DNA from: an uncultured Oscillospiraceae bacterium
Lineage (GTDB): Bacteria > Bacillota > Clostridia > Oscillospirales > Oscillospiraceae
Direction: 5' to 3'
Assembly: GCA_910584045.1 (NCBI GenBank)
Contig: CAJTYO010000020.1
Location: 1 to 42,716, forward strand
Length of the DNA: 42,716 nt
Shown here: in pieces, positions 1 through 6,727 of the stretch
How the letters are laid out: each line of letters opens with the position of its first letter
How positions within the stretch are numbered: position 1 is the first letter of the stretch
Notes under the pieces: model-generated
The model's database searches: none
What the model was told of the DNA's origin: nothing
Seen by the model: the letters and a program-made list of their open reading frames with translations, nothing else
Translations under genes and position numbers: made by a program

Positions 1-395
1 GGAAGCGCAAGGGCCGTGGCGCCGGTACGGGCAACGGCAAGACCGCCGGCCGCGGTCACAAGGGTCAGAAGGCCCGCAGCGGCGGCGGTGTCCGCGTCGG
101 GTTTGAAGGCGGCCAGATGCCTCTGGCACGCCGGGTGCCCAAGCGCGGGTTCAACAACATTTTCGCCAAGCCTATGGAGATCATCAACCTCAGCGCCTTG
201 AACGCCTTCAATGACGGTGACACCGTCACCGCCGAGGCGCTTTTGAAGCGCGGCATCCTCAGCAAGTGCCCCTATGGCTACAAGGTGCTGGGAAACGGAA
301 AGATTACAAAGAAACTCACGGTGGAAGCTTCCGCATTCTCCAAGTCCGCTCAGGAAGCGATTGAGGCGGCTGGCGGGAAGGCGGAGGTGAAGTAG
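1..395 (+). CDS. rplO: 50S ribosomal protein L15 (5'-truncated by window edge)
   Basis: This is the C-terminal part of large-subunit protein L15, a late-assembling component of the 50S subunit. The reading frame is open from base 3 to the TAG at 393-395. It begins in the Gly/Arg/Lys-rich N-terminal tail (GRGAGTGNGKTAGRGHKGQ), which threads into 23S rRNA in this family, and continues through the GGQMPLARRVPKRGF motif into the globular C-terminal domain. The start codon lies outside the window. The stop is one base from the secY ATG, so the two genes are cotranscribed in the usual spc-operon order rplO-secY-adk. Identification is secure. Confidence 0.97.
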   Translation, partial: KRKGRGAGTGNGKTAGRGHKGQKARSGGGVRVGFEGGQMPLARRVPKRGFNNIFAKPMEIINLSALNAFNDGDTVTAEALLKRGILSKCPYGYKVLGNGKITKKLTVEASAFSKSAQEAIEAAGGKAEVK

Positions 396-396
396 C

Positions 397-1677
397 ATGA
401 TCCAAACCATTCGCAAGGCTTGGGGTATCCCCGAGCTGCGGAAGAAGATCCTGTTTACCTTACTGATTCTCGTCATCTACCGCATCGGCAGCGCCATCCC
501 CGTTCCCCATGTTAACGTGGATCTGCTGGGTCAATATCTGGACAACATGGGCACCACGATCCTGGGGCTGTACAACGTGATGAGCGGCGGTGCTTTCGCC
601 CAAGCTACAGTCTTTGCCCTGGGTATCCAGCCTTATATCAACAGTTCCATTATTATCCAGCTGCTGACCATCGCCATTCCCGCTCTGGAGCGCCTCCAGC
701 GGGAAGGCGGCGAGGAAGGCAAGAAGAAGATCCAGTCCATCACCCGCTATTCCACTGTGGCTATCGCAGTGCTGCAGGCCGTGGGTTACTACTTCATTAT
801 GAAGAACTACGGTATCCTGAGCAATTCTGGTCTGTGGGCCGCCCTGGTGATTATTGTCTCCTTTGTGGCCGGCTCCAGCTTCCTGATGTGGCTGGGTGAG
901 CAGTGCAATGAGTTCGGCGTGGGCAACGGTATCTCCATGATCCTGTTTGCGGGTATCATCTCCCGCGTGCCCACTATGATCTCCGGCATGTACAGCGGCC
1001 TGATGGCCGGCACCATGGCCTGGTGGGTAATCCTGATGGTGGTGGTGGGCATTTTGGCCCTGGTGGTGCTGATCGTCTTCGTCAACGACGCGGAGCGGCG
1101 CATCCCCGTGCAGTACGCCAAGCGGCAGGTTGGCCGCAAGATGTACGGCGGTCAGTCCAGCACCCTGCCCATGAAGGTGAATATGTCCGGCGTTCTGCCC
1201 ATCATCTTCGCCCAATCTATCGCTACCATTCCGGCGACCATCGGCGCGTTCCTGCCCAAGCCGGCGGCGGGCAGCTTCGGCGAGGCGGTGCTCAACGCCA
1301 TTGACAGCAAATCCATTCTGTACCTGGCGATTTATTTCGTGCTTATCATCGGTTTCAGCTATTTCTATGCCAGCATCCAGTTCAATCCGGTAGAAATCTC
1401 CAACAACCTCAAGCGCAACGGCGGGTTCATCCCCGGCTTCCGTCCGGGCAAGCCCACCAGCGACTTCATCGCCAAGGTGCTCAATAAGATCACCCTTTTT
1501 GGCGCGCTCTACCTGGGCGTTGTGGCCATCCTGCCCCTGATCGCTGACAAGTTCAGCAAGACCAGCTTGGGCATCGGCGGCACCTCCGTCATCATCGTGG
1601 TGGGCGTTGCTCTTGAGACGGTGCAGGTTCTGGAGAACCAGATGCTGATGCGGCAGTATAAGGGCTTCCTGGATTAA
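397..1677 (+). CDS. secY: Preprotein translocase subunit SecY
   Basis: SecY is the channel-forming subunit of the SecYEG translocon in the cytoplasmic membrane. It exports the signal-peptide proteins encoded elsewhere in this window. The 426-aa product has normal length and about ten hydrophobic segments. It shows the family's N-terminal helix (AWGIPELRKKILFTLLI), the plug/TM2 region (MSGGAFAQATVFALGIQPYI), the ERLQREGGEEGKKK cytoplasmic loop, and the C-terminal NNLKRNGGFIPGFRPGKPT loop that contacts ribosome and SecA. It follows rplO by one base and precedes adk by 10 bases with a GGAGAGGG ribosome binding site between. Confidence 0.98.
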   Translation: MIQTIRKAWGIPELRKKILFTLLILVIYRIGSAIPVPHVNVDLLGQYLDNMGTTILGLYNVMSGGAFAQATVFALGIQPYINSSIIIQLLTIAIPALERLQREGGEEGKKKIQSITRYSTVAIAVLQAVGYYFIMKNYGILSNSGLWAALVIIVSFVAGSSFLMWLGEQCNEFGVGNGISMILFAGIISRVPTMISGMYSGLMAGTMAWWVILMVVVGILALVVLIVFVNDAERRIPVQYAKRQVGRKMYGGQSSTLPMKVNMSGVLPIIFAQSIATIPATIGAFLPKPAAGSFGEAVLNAIDSKSILYLAIYFVLIIGFSYFYASIQFNPVEISNNLKRNGGFIPGFRPGKPTSDFIAKVLNKITLFGALYLGVVAILPLIADKFSKTSLGIGGTSVIIVVGVALETVQVLENQMLMRQYKGFLD

Positions 1678-1687
1678 GGAGAGGGAA

Positions 1688-2326
1688 ATGAAGCTGATTT
1701 TATTAGGCGCCCCCGGCGCCGGTAAAGGCACCCAGGCGGAAATCCTCTGCAAGAAGCTGGGGATTCCCACCATCTCCACCGGCAACATCCTCCGCGCAGC
1801 CATCAAGGACGGCACCCCCACGGGTCTGAAGGCTAAGAGCTATATCGACGAAGGGAAGCTGGTGCCCGATGAGGTCATCATTGGAATTGTCGATGAGCGT
1901 TTGGCTCAGAGCGACTGCCAGAAGGGTTATATTTTGGACGGGGTTCCCCGCACCATCGCCCAGGCTGAGGCCTTGGAGAAGGCGGGCATCGCCTTTGACG
2001 CGGTGGTTTCCATTGAGATCAGCGAGGAGGAGATCCTCCGCCGCATGAGCGGCCGCCGCGTATGCGAGGCCTGCGGCTCCAGTTACAATGTGGAGGCCGT
2101 CCCGCCCCGGCGGGAGGGGGTCTGCGACAACTGCGGAGGTAAACTGATCCAGCGCAAGGATGATACTCCTGAGACGGTCCGTGAGCGCCTCAAGGTCTAT
2201 CATACGGAGACAGAGCCCCTGGTGGATTTCTATGCCCAGCGGGGCCTGCTCCGGCCTGTCCAGTCCGCCGACACCAAGGAGGGGACGACGCAGGCCATCC
2301 TGACGGCTTTAGGGATTGAGAAATGA
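1688..2326 (+). CDS. adk: Adenylate kinase (zinc-binding LID form)
   Basis: Cytoplasmic adenylate kinase interconverts ATP + AMP and 2 ADP. The 212-aa protein starts with the P-loop GAPGAGKGTQ, followed by the AMP-binding TGN(I/L)LR segment and the DGVPRTIAQAEAL motif. The LID domain carries a zinc-type cysteine set (CEAC ... CDNC, roughly residues 130-153), typical of Gram-positive long adenylate kinases. Its stop overlaps the map start by four bases (ATGA), a translational-coupling arrangement usual for adk-map pairs in this operon. Confidence 0.98.
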   Translation: MKLILLGAPGAGKGTQAEILCKKLGIPTISTGNILRAAIKDGTPTGLKAKSYIDEGKLVPDEVIIGIVDERLAQSDCQKGYILDGVPRTIAQAEALEKAGIAFDAVVSIEISEEEILRRMSGRRVCEACGSSYNVEAVPPRREGVCDNCGGKLIQRKDDTPETVRERLKVYHTETEPLVDFYAQRGLLRPVQSADTKEGTTQAILTALGIEK

Positions 2327-3081
2327 TAACCCTGAAGTCGAAACGGGAGATCCAGCTGATGCGTCAGGCGGGGAAAATTACCGCGGCGGCTCGCGCCTTG
2401 GCGGGAGCTATGGTAGCCCCTGGCGTAACAACCCGTGAAATTGACAAAGAGGTGTGCCGGTTCATCAGATCCAAGGGCGCCGAGCCCTCCTTCCTGGGCT
2501 ACAACGGCTACCCGGCCAGCGTCTGCATCTCGGTGAATGACGAGGTCATCCACGGTATCCCGGGCCGCCGGGTGCTGCGGGAGGGCGACATTGTCTCTGT
2601 GGACGTGGGCGCCTTCAAGGACGGATACCACGGCGACTGCGCAGGGACCTACCCCTGCGGAGAAATCTCGGAGGAGGCCCGGCGGCTTATCGACGTGACC
2701 CGGGAGAGCTTCTTCGAGGGGCTCAAGTACGCCCGGGAGGGCTATCGTCTGCCGGACCTGTCCGGCGCTATCCAGCACTATGTGGAGGCCAGGGGCTTCT
2801 CCGTGGTGCGGGACTACGTGGGCCACGGCATCGGAACCCGGATGCACGAGGCCCCGGAGATCCCTAACTATGTGGAGCCCAAGGCGGGCCGTCCCCGCTT
2901 CCTGCGGGGAATGACCATCGCCGTGGAACCTATGGTCAACGCGGGCGGCTTTGACGTCTGCGTGATGTCCGATGGGTGGACGGTGAAAACCGCCGACGGA
3001 CGGCTGTCCGCGCACTATGAAAACTCTATTCTGATCACCGACGGGGAACCGGAGCTTCTGACGGACCCGGAGGCGGAGTAA
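2323..3081 (+). CDS. map: Methionine aminopeptidase, type I
   Basis: This enzyme removes the initiator methionine from nascent proteins at the ribosome. The 252-aa sequence has the pita-bread metallopeptidase fold signatures. Metal ligands are visible in SVDVGAFKDGYHGDCAGT (two Asp), in GHGIGTRMHEAPEIPNY (His), in the IAVEPMV Glu and in the C-terminal ENSILIT Glu. There is no N-terminal SEC-C zinc extension. The start ATG overlaps the adk stop. It lies in its canonical place between adk and infA. Confidence 0.97.
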   Translation: MITLKSKREIQLMRQAGKITAAARALAGAMVAPGVTTREIDKEVCRFIRSKGAEPSFLGYNGYPASVCISVNDEVIHGIPGRRVLREGDIVSVDVGAFKDGYHGDCAGTYPCGEISEEARRLIDVTRESFFEGLKYAREGYRLPDLSGAIQHYVEARGFSVVRDYVGHGIGTRMHEAPEIPNYVEPKAGRPRFLRGMTIAVEPMVNAGGFDVCVMSDGWTVKTADGRLSAHYENSILITDGEPELLTDPEAE

Positions 3082-3082
3082 A

Positions 3083-3373
3083 TTGGCTATGGACATTGCG
3101 CGATCAGACATTGTGAAAGCGACTGCCGGCAGGGATAAGGGCAGACTCTTCTTCGTCCTGGAGACGGAGGGGGACTTCCTCCTGCTGGCGGACGGCAAGA
3201 CCCGGCGGCTGGAGCGGCCCAAGCGGAAGAAACGCAAGCACGTTGCTTTTCAGGCCCGCTTCGACTGCCGGGCGGCTGAGAAGATCCGAGGCGGAGAGAA
3301 GCTCACCAACAGCGAGCTCCGCAAGACCCTCGCCCAGCTTGGCGGGGATGGTAATCCAGACCAGGAGGGATGA
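3083..3373 (+). CDS. KOW-domain RNA-binding protein (L14e-like)
   Basis: A 96-aa basic protein found in this operon position in many Clostridia. The N-terminal half (DIVKATAGRDKGRLFFVLE, then LLADGKTRRLERPKRKKRKH) is a KOW-type beta motif followed by a very basic stretch, like L14e/L27e ribosomal proteins, so a role at the ribosome or on rRNA is likely but unproven. The start is uncertain. TTG at 3083 is nine bases after GGAGG (3069-3073); ATG at 3089 would remove two residues. It starts two bases after map and ends five bases before the infA start. Confidence 0.85.
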   Translation: MAMDIARSDIVKATAGRDKGRLFFVLETEGDFLLLADGKTRRLERPKRKKRKHVAFQARFDCRAAEKIRGGEKLTNSELRKTLAQLGGDGNPDQEG

Positions 3374-3377
3374 GCAC

Positions 3378-3596
3378 TTGGCAAAATCCGATATGATCGA
3401 GGTGGAGGGCGTTGTCGTAGAGGCGCTCCCCAACACGAAATTCCAAGTAGACATAGGAAATGGGCATACCATTCTGGCCCACATTTCCGGAAAACTCAGG
3501 ATGAACTTCATCAGAATCTTGCCTGGTGACAAAGTCACGGTGGAGATGTCTCCCTATGACCTCACCCGTGGCCGGATTACCTGGCGTACGAAGTAG
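3378..3596 (+). CDS. infA: Translation initiation factor IF-1
   Basis: IF-1 binds the A site of the 30S subunit during initiation. The 72-aa protein is the family's exact usual length and shows the S1/OB-fold motifs DMIEVEGVVVEALPNTKF, GHTILAHISGKLRMNFIRI and GDKVTVEMSPYDLTRGRI. The start is TTG at 3378, set by an AGGAGG at 3363-3368 nine bases upstream and by the conserved MAKSDMIEVEG N-terminus. An in-frame extension further upstream overlaps the KOW gene and is not family-like. A TTG start may tune IF-1 output. Confidence 0.96.
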   Translation: MAKSDMIEVEGVVVEALPNTKFQVDIGNGHTILAHISGKLRMNFIRILPGDKVTVEMSPYDLTRGRITWRTK

Positions 3597-3609
3597 GAGG
3601 AATAGCAAC

Positions 3610-3723
3610 ATGAAAGTTAGACCGTCCGTGAAGCCCATGTGCGAAAAGTGCAAAATCATTCGCCGCAAGGGCCGCCTGATGGTGATCTGCGAGAATCCCA
3701 AGCATAAGCAGAGACAGGGCTAA
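3610..3723 (+). CDS. rpmJ: 50S ribosomal protein L36 (zinc-binding form)
   Basis: This is the smallest 50S protein, 37 aa, too short for many gene finders. The sequence begins MKVRPSVKPMCEKCKIIRR and has the CxxC...C...H zinc-ribbon ligands (C11, C14, C27, H32), so it is the C+ form whose synthesis is usually favoured when zinc is plentiful. A TAGGAGG lies ten bases before the ATG. It sits between infA and rpsM as in most Firmicutes. Confidence 0.96.
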   Translation: MKVRPSVKPMCEKCKIIRRKGRLMVICENPKHKQRQG

Positions 3724-3746
3724 GTGAATTTGGAGGTGCAAAGTTA

Positions 3747-4115
3747 ATGGCAAGAATTGCCGGTATCGACCTGCCCAAGGATAAACGCATCGAGATCGGG
3801 CTCACGTATATCTATGGCATTGGCAGAAAGAGCGCCAAGGACATCTTGGAGAAGACCGGGATCAACCCCGACACCCGCGTGAAGGACCTGACCGAGGCGG
3901 AGGAGAGCAAACTCCGTGAGGCCATTGACCACGGCTACACCGTGGAGGGCGATCTGCGCCGCTCCGTGGCCCTGGACATCAAGCGCCTGACCGAGATCGG
4001 CTGCTACCGCGGCATCCGTCACCGCCGGGGTCTGCCCGTCCGCGGACAGCGGAGCAAGACCAACGCCCGCACCCGCAAAGGTCCCAAGAAGACCATCGCC
4101 AACAAGAAGAAGTAA
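3747..4115 (+). CDS. rpsM: 30S ribosomal protein S13
   Basis: S13 lies in the head of the 30S subunit and contacts the 50S subunit (bridge B1) and P-site tRNA. The 122-aa product begins MARIAGIDLPKDKRIEIGLTY and has the helix-two-turn-helix motif (YGIGRKSAKDILEKTGI). The basic tail with RGLPVRGQRSKTNARTRKGP ends in a lysine cluster. GGAGG precedes the ATG. It is the first gene of the alpha-operon block rpsM-rpsK-rpsD-rpoA-rplQ. Confidence 0.98.
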   Translation: MARIAGIDLPKDKRIEIGLTYIYGIGRKSAKDILEKTGINPDTRVKDLTEAEESKLREAIDHGYTVEGDLRRSVALDIKRLTEIGCYRGIRHRRGLPVRGQRSKTNARTRKGPKKTIANKKK

Positions 4116-4130
4116 GGAGGGAGATCATTT

Positions 4131-4532
4131 ATGGCTGCACCGAAGACTGGCAAGCGGGTTATCCGCCGCCGCCGTGAAAAGAAGAACATCGAAAGAGGCC
4201 AGGTCCATATCCGTTCTTCCTTTAACAACACCATGGTAACTGTCACCGACACTCAGGGCAACGCCATCTCCTGGGCTTCCTCCGGTGGACAGGGATTCCG
4301 TGGCAGCAAGAAGTCCACGCCCTTCGCCGCACAGACCGCCGCCGAGGTGGCCGCCCGCGCCGCGATGGAGCACGGCCTGAAGACCGTGGAGGTCTTCGTC
4401 AAGGGGCCCGGTCAGGGCCGCGAGGCCGCCATCCGGGCGCTGCAGGCTGTGGGCCTGGAGGTGACCATGATCAAAGACGTCACCCCCATCCCCCATAACG
4501 GCTGCCGCCCCCCCAAGCGCCGCCGCGTCTGA
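4131..4532 (+). CDS. rpsK: 30S ribosomal protein S11
   Basis: S11 is part of the 30S platform near the mRNA exit. The 133-aa protein contains the family blocks GQVHIRSSFNNTMVTVTD, SWASSGGQGFRGSKKSTPFA, VKGPGQGREAAIRAL and the C-terminal DVTPIPHNGCRPPKRRRV, complete to the usual end. It follows rpsM by 15 bases with a strong AAGGAGGG site. Confidence 0.98.
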   Translation: MAAPKTGKRVIRRRREKKNIERGQVHIRSSFNNTMVTVTDTQGNAISWASSGGQGFRGSKKSTPFAAQTAAEVAARAAMEHGLKTVEVFVKGPGQGREAAIRALQAVGLEVTMIKDVTPIPHNGCRPPKRRRV

Positions 4533-4559
4533 TGAAGGAAGAAGGAGGAATATTTCATT

Positions 4560-5165
4560 ATGGCTAAGAATATGCAGCCCGTAGCCAAGCGCTGCAAGGC
4601 TCTGGGCGTTTCCCCTGCCGCTATGGGCTATGCGAAGAAGGACACCAATCGCAATCCCGGCGGCCAGATGCGTAAGAAGAAGAGCGAGTATGCCCTCCAG
4701 CTCCAGGAGAAGCAGAAGGTCAAGTTCGTCTACGGCATCATGGAAAAGCAGTTCCGGATGTACTACGAGAAGGCCGCCCGCAGCCAGGGCAAGACCGGCG
4801 AGGAGCTTCTGGTCCTCATCGAGCGCCGTCTGGACAACGTGGCGTACCGCCTGGGCTTCGCTTCCACCCGCCGTCAGGCCCGGCAGCTGGTGAGCCACGC
4901 CCACTTCACCGTCAACGGCAAAAAGGTCAACATCCCCTCCTATCTGCTCAAGCCCGGCGACGTGGTCGAGGTGCGGGATACCAGCCGCTCCTCCCCCATC
5001 TTCAAGCGCCTGACGGGCGAGGATGCCCCCGTGGTGCTGGTGCCTCAGTGGCTGGAGCGGGAAAAGAACGCCCTGAAGGGCACTGTGTCCCGTCTGCCTG
5101 TCCGGGAGGACATCAACGATATGCCCATCGAGGAGCATCTCATCGTCGAGTTGTACTCCAAGTAA
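4560..5165 (+). CDS. rpsD: 30S ribosomal protein S4 (zinc-free Clostridia form)
   Basis: S4 nucleates 30S assembly by binding the 5' domain of 16S rRNA. The 201-aa protein has a C-minus N-terminus (VAKRCKALGVSPAAMGYAKK, lacking the four-Cys zinc knuckle of many bacterial S4 proteins). It has the S4 RNA-binding domain at about 90-150 (RLDNVAYRLGFASTRRQARQ, VNGKKVNIPSYLLKPGD) and the usual MPIEEHLIVELYSK end. In many bacteria S4 autoregulates its own mRNA. A candidate structure is the small hairpin at 5209-5231 between rpsD and rpoA, but nothing here proves such control. Confidence 0.97.
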   Translation: MAKNMQPVAKRCKALGVSPAAMGYAKKDTNRNPGGQMRKKKSEYALQLQEKQKVKFVYGIMEKQFRMYYEKAARSQGKTGEELLVLIERRLDNVAYRLGFASTRRQARQLVSHAHFTVNGKKVNIPSYLLKPGDVVEVRDTSRSSPIFKRLTGEDAPVVLVPQWLEREKNALKGTVSRLPVREDINDMPIEEHLIVELYSK

Positions 5166-5251
5166 TCGGAGGCTACCCTCGATTTGTTAAGCAGAACGGA
5201 ATTTAGCGCGGGTTTGGTGCTCCGAACCCGGCAAGAGAAGGAGGGTACTTG

Positions 5252-6202
5252 ATGATTGAAATTGAGAAGCCCCAGATCGAGTGCATTGAGACCCCTGGCG
5301 ATGATTCCTATGGCAAGTATGTGGTAGAGCCCCTGGAGCGGGGCTATGGCACAACTCTGGGCAACGCCCTGCGCCGCATCATGCTCTCGTCCCTGCCCGG
5401 CACCGCTGCCACCAGTATCAAGATTGCGGGTGTCCAACATGAATTCACCACCATCCCCGGCGTAAAAGAGGATGTGACGGAGATCGTGCTGAACATCAAG
5501 CAGCTGATCTGCAAGCTCCACAGTGAGGGTGTTAAGACGGTGTTTATTGAGGCGGTGGGCCCCTGTGAGGTGACCGCCGGCGACATTAAGAGCGACGGCG
5601 AGGTGGAGGTCCTCAACCCGGACCTGCACATTGCCACCTTGGGCAGCGGTGCAACGCTGAACATGGAAATCGCCCTCAGCCATGGCCGGGGCTATGTGCC
5701 CGCCGACAGGAACAAGCCCCAGCAGAGCATCATCGGCGTTATCCCTGTGGACTCCATCTATACTCCGGTGTATAAGGTGAATTACACCGTGGAGAACACC
5801 CGCGTGGGCAACATGACGGACTTCGACAAGCTGACCATCGAGGTCTGGACAGACTCCACTATCTCCGCCAGGGATGCGGTGAGCCTGGGAGCGAAGATCC
5901 TGTGCGACCACTTCACCCTGTTCACCGATCTGAGCGAGACGGTGGGCTCCCGCTCCACCGTGGTGGAGAAGGCCGAGACCCAGCGCGACAAGGTGCTGGA
6001 GCTGACCATTGAGGAGCTGGATCTCAGCGTGCGCAGCTTCAACTGCCTCAAACGGGCCAATATCAACACGGTGGAGGACCTGATCTCCAAGACCGAGGAT
6101 GAGATGATGAAGGTTCGCAATCTGGGCCGCAAGAGTCTGGAGGAGGTCATCAACAAGCTGTCTATGATGGGGCTGTCTCTGGCCGACGAAGAAAGCAACT
6201 AA
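5252..6202 (+). CDS. rpoA: DNA-directed RNA polymerase alpha subunit
   Basis: Alpha dimerises to nucleate RNA polymerase assembly, and its C-terminal domain binds UP elements and activators. The 316-aa protein has the N-terminal dimer domain (EPLERGYGTTLGNALRRIMLSSLPG) and, after a short linker, the alpha-CTD (LDLSVRSFNCLKRANINTV, LISKTEDEMMKVRNLGRKS). ATG 5252 is preferred over the adjacent in-frame TTG at 5249 because AGGAGG at 5239-5244 is seven bases before the ATG. An 86-base gap with a small hairpin separates it from rpsD. Confidence 0.98.
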   Translation: MIEIEKPQIECIETPGDDSYGKYVVEPLERGYGTTLGNALRRIMLSSLPGTAATSIKIAGVQHEFTTIPGVKEDVTEIVLNIKQLICKLHSEGVKTVFIEAVGPCEVTAGDIKSDGEVEVLNPDLHIATLGSGATLNMEIALSHGRGYVPADRNKPQQSIIGVIPVDSIYTPVYKVNYTVENTRVGNMTDFDKLTIEVWTDSTISARDAVSLGAKILCDHFTLFTDLSETVGSRSTVVEKAETQRDKVLELTIEELDLSVRSFNCLKRANINTVEDLISKTEDEMMKVRNLGRKSLEEVINKLSMMGLSLADEESN

Positions 6203-6243
6203 CGATATTTGACAGATACGCCTTTTGAAGGAGGAAACCTACA

Positions 6244-6585
6244 ATGCCTGGAACTCGTAAGCTCGGTAAGACTACCGACCAGCGCAGGGCGATGCTCCGT
6301 CAGCAGGTGACCGATTTTCTGGACAACGGGAAGATGGAGACCACCGTCACCCGTTGCAAGGAGATCCGCCCCCTGGCTGAGAAGATGATCACTCTGGGTA
6401 AGAAGGGCGACCTGGCTGCCTACCGGCAGGCCATGGCCTTTGTGACCCGGGAGGATGTGGTCAAGAAGATCTTCAAGGAGATCGCTCCCAACTATACGGA
6501 GCGCAACGGCGGTTACACCCGCATCACCCGTACCGGCGTGCGCCGGGGCGACGCGGCAGAGACCGCGATGATCGAGTTGGTCTAA
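6244..6585 (+). CDS. rplQ: 50S ribosomal protein L17
   Basis: L17 sits near the polypeptide exit tunnel of the 50S subunit. The 113-aa product has the family's opening (GTRKLGKTTDQRRAMLRQQV) and the TTVTRCKEIRPLAEKMITLGKKGD and RNGGYTRITRTGVRRGDAAE blocks, the short Gram-positive length and a complete C-terminus. GGAGG precedes the ATG. It is the last gene of the operon; a strong terminator follows 18 bases after the stop. Confidence 0.98.
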   Translation: MPGTRKLGKTTDQRRAMLRQQVTDFLDNGKMETTVTRCKEIRPLAEKMITLGKKGDLAAYRQAMAFVTREDVVKKIFKEIAPNYTERNGGYTRITRTGVRRGDAAETAMIELV

Positions 6586-6603
6586 GCCGATAGATAGACA
6601 ATG

Positions 6604-6652
6604 AAACGCCCTTTCGTGTGTGGGAGTACTACACACACGAAAGGGCGTTTTT
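6604..6652 (+). terminator. Rho-independent terminator of the ribosomal operon
   Basis: Arms 6604-6621 and 6633-6650 form a perfect 18-bp stem with an 11-base loop. The distal end of the right arm runs into five T (6648-6652). It lies 18 bases after the rplQ stop. Because the left arm starts with AAA it may also stop the convergent transcript from the right. Confidence 0.93.
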
Positions 6653-6664
6653 GTGCTGTATATC

Positions 6665-6719
6665 CCGAGAACGGCGGGGGTGGTCTCAAAAGAGGAGACT
6701 GTCCCTGCCGTTCTCGGAA
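6665..6719. repeat. Long imperfect hairpin between convergent genes
   Basis: CCGAGAACGGC at 6665-6675 pairs perfectly with GCCGTTCTCGG at 6709-6719. An inner GTCTC/GAGAC stem (about 6683-6687 and 6695-6699) is separated from the outer one by a mismatched G-rich/C-rich stretch. It lies nine bases beyond the stop of the minus-strand CAP/SLH gene. Neither side has a good T run, so it may be a weak terminator or an mRNA-stabilising stem-loop. Confidence 0.6.
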
Positions 6720-6727
6720 TAAGTTCT

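Noticed and set aside
460..1821. 453-codon minus-strand open frame opposite secY
   Set aside because: Antisense shadow of a GC-rich gene: the product is His/Gly/Asp-rich with no domain, and secY on the other strand is certain.
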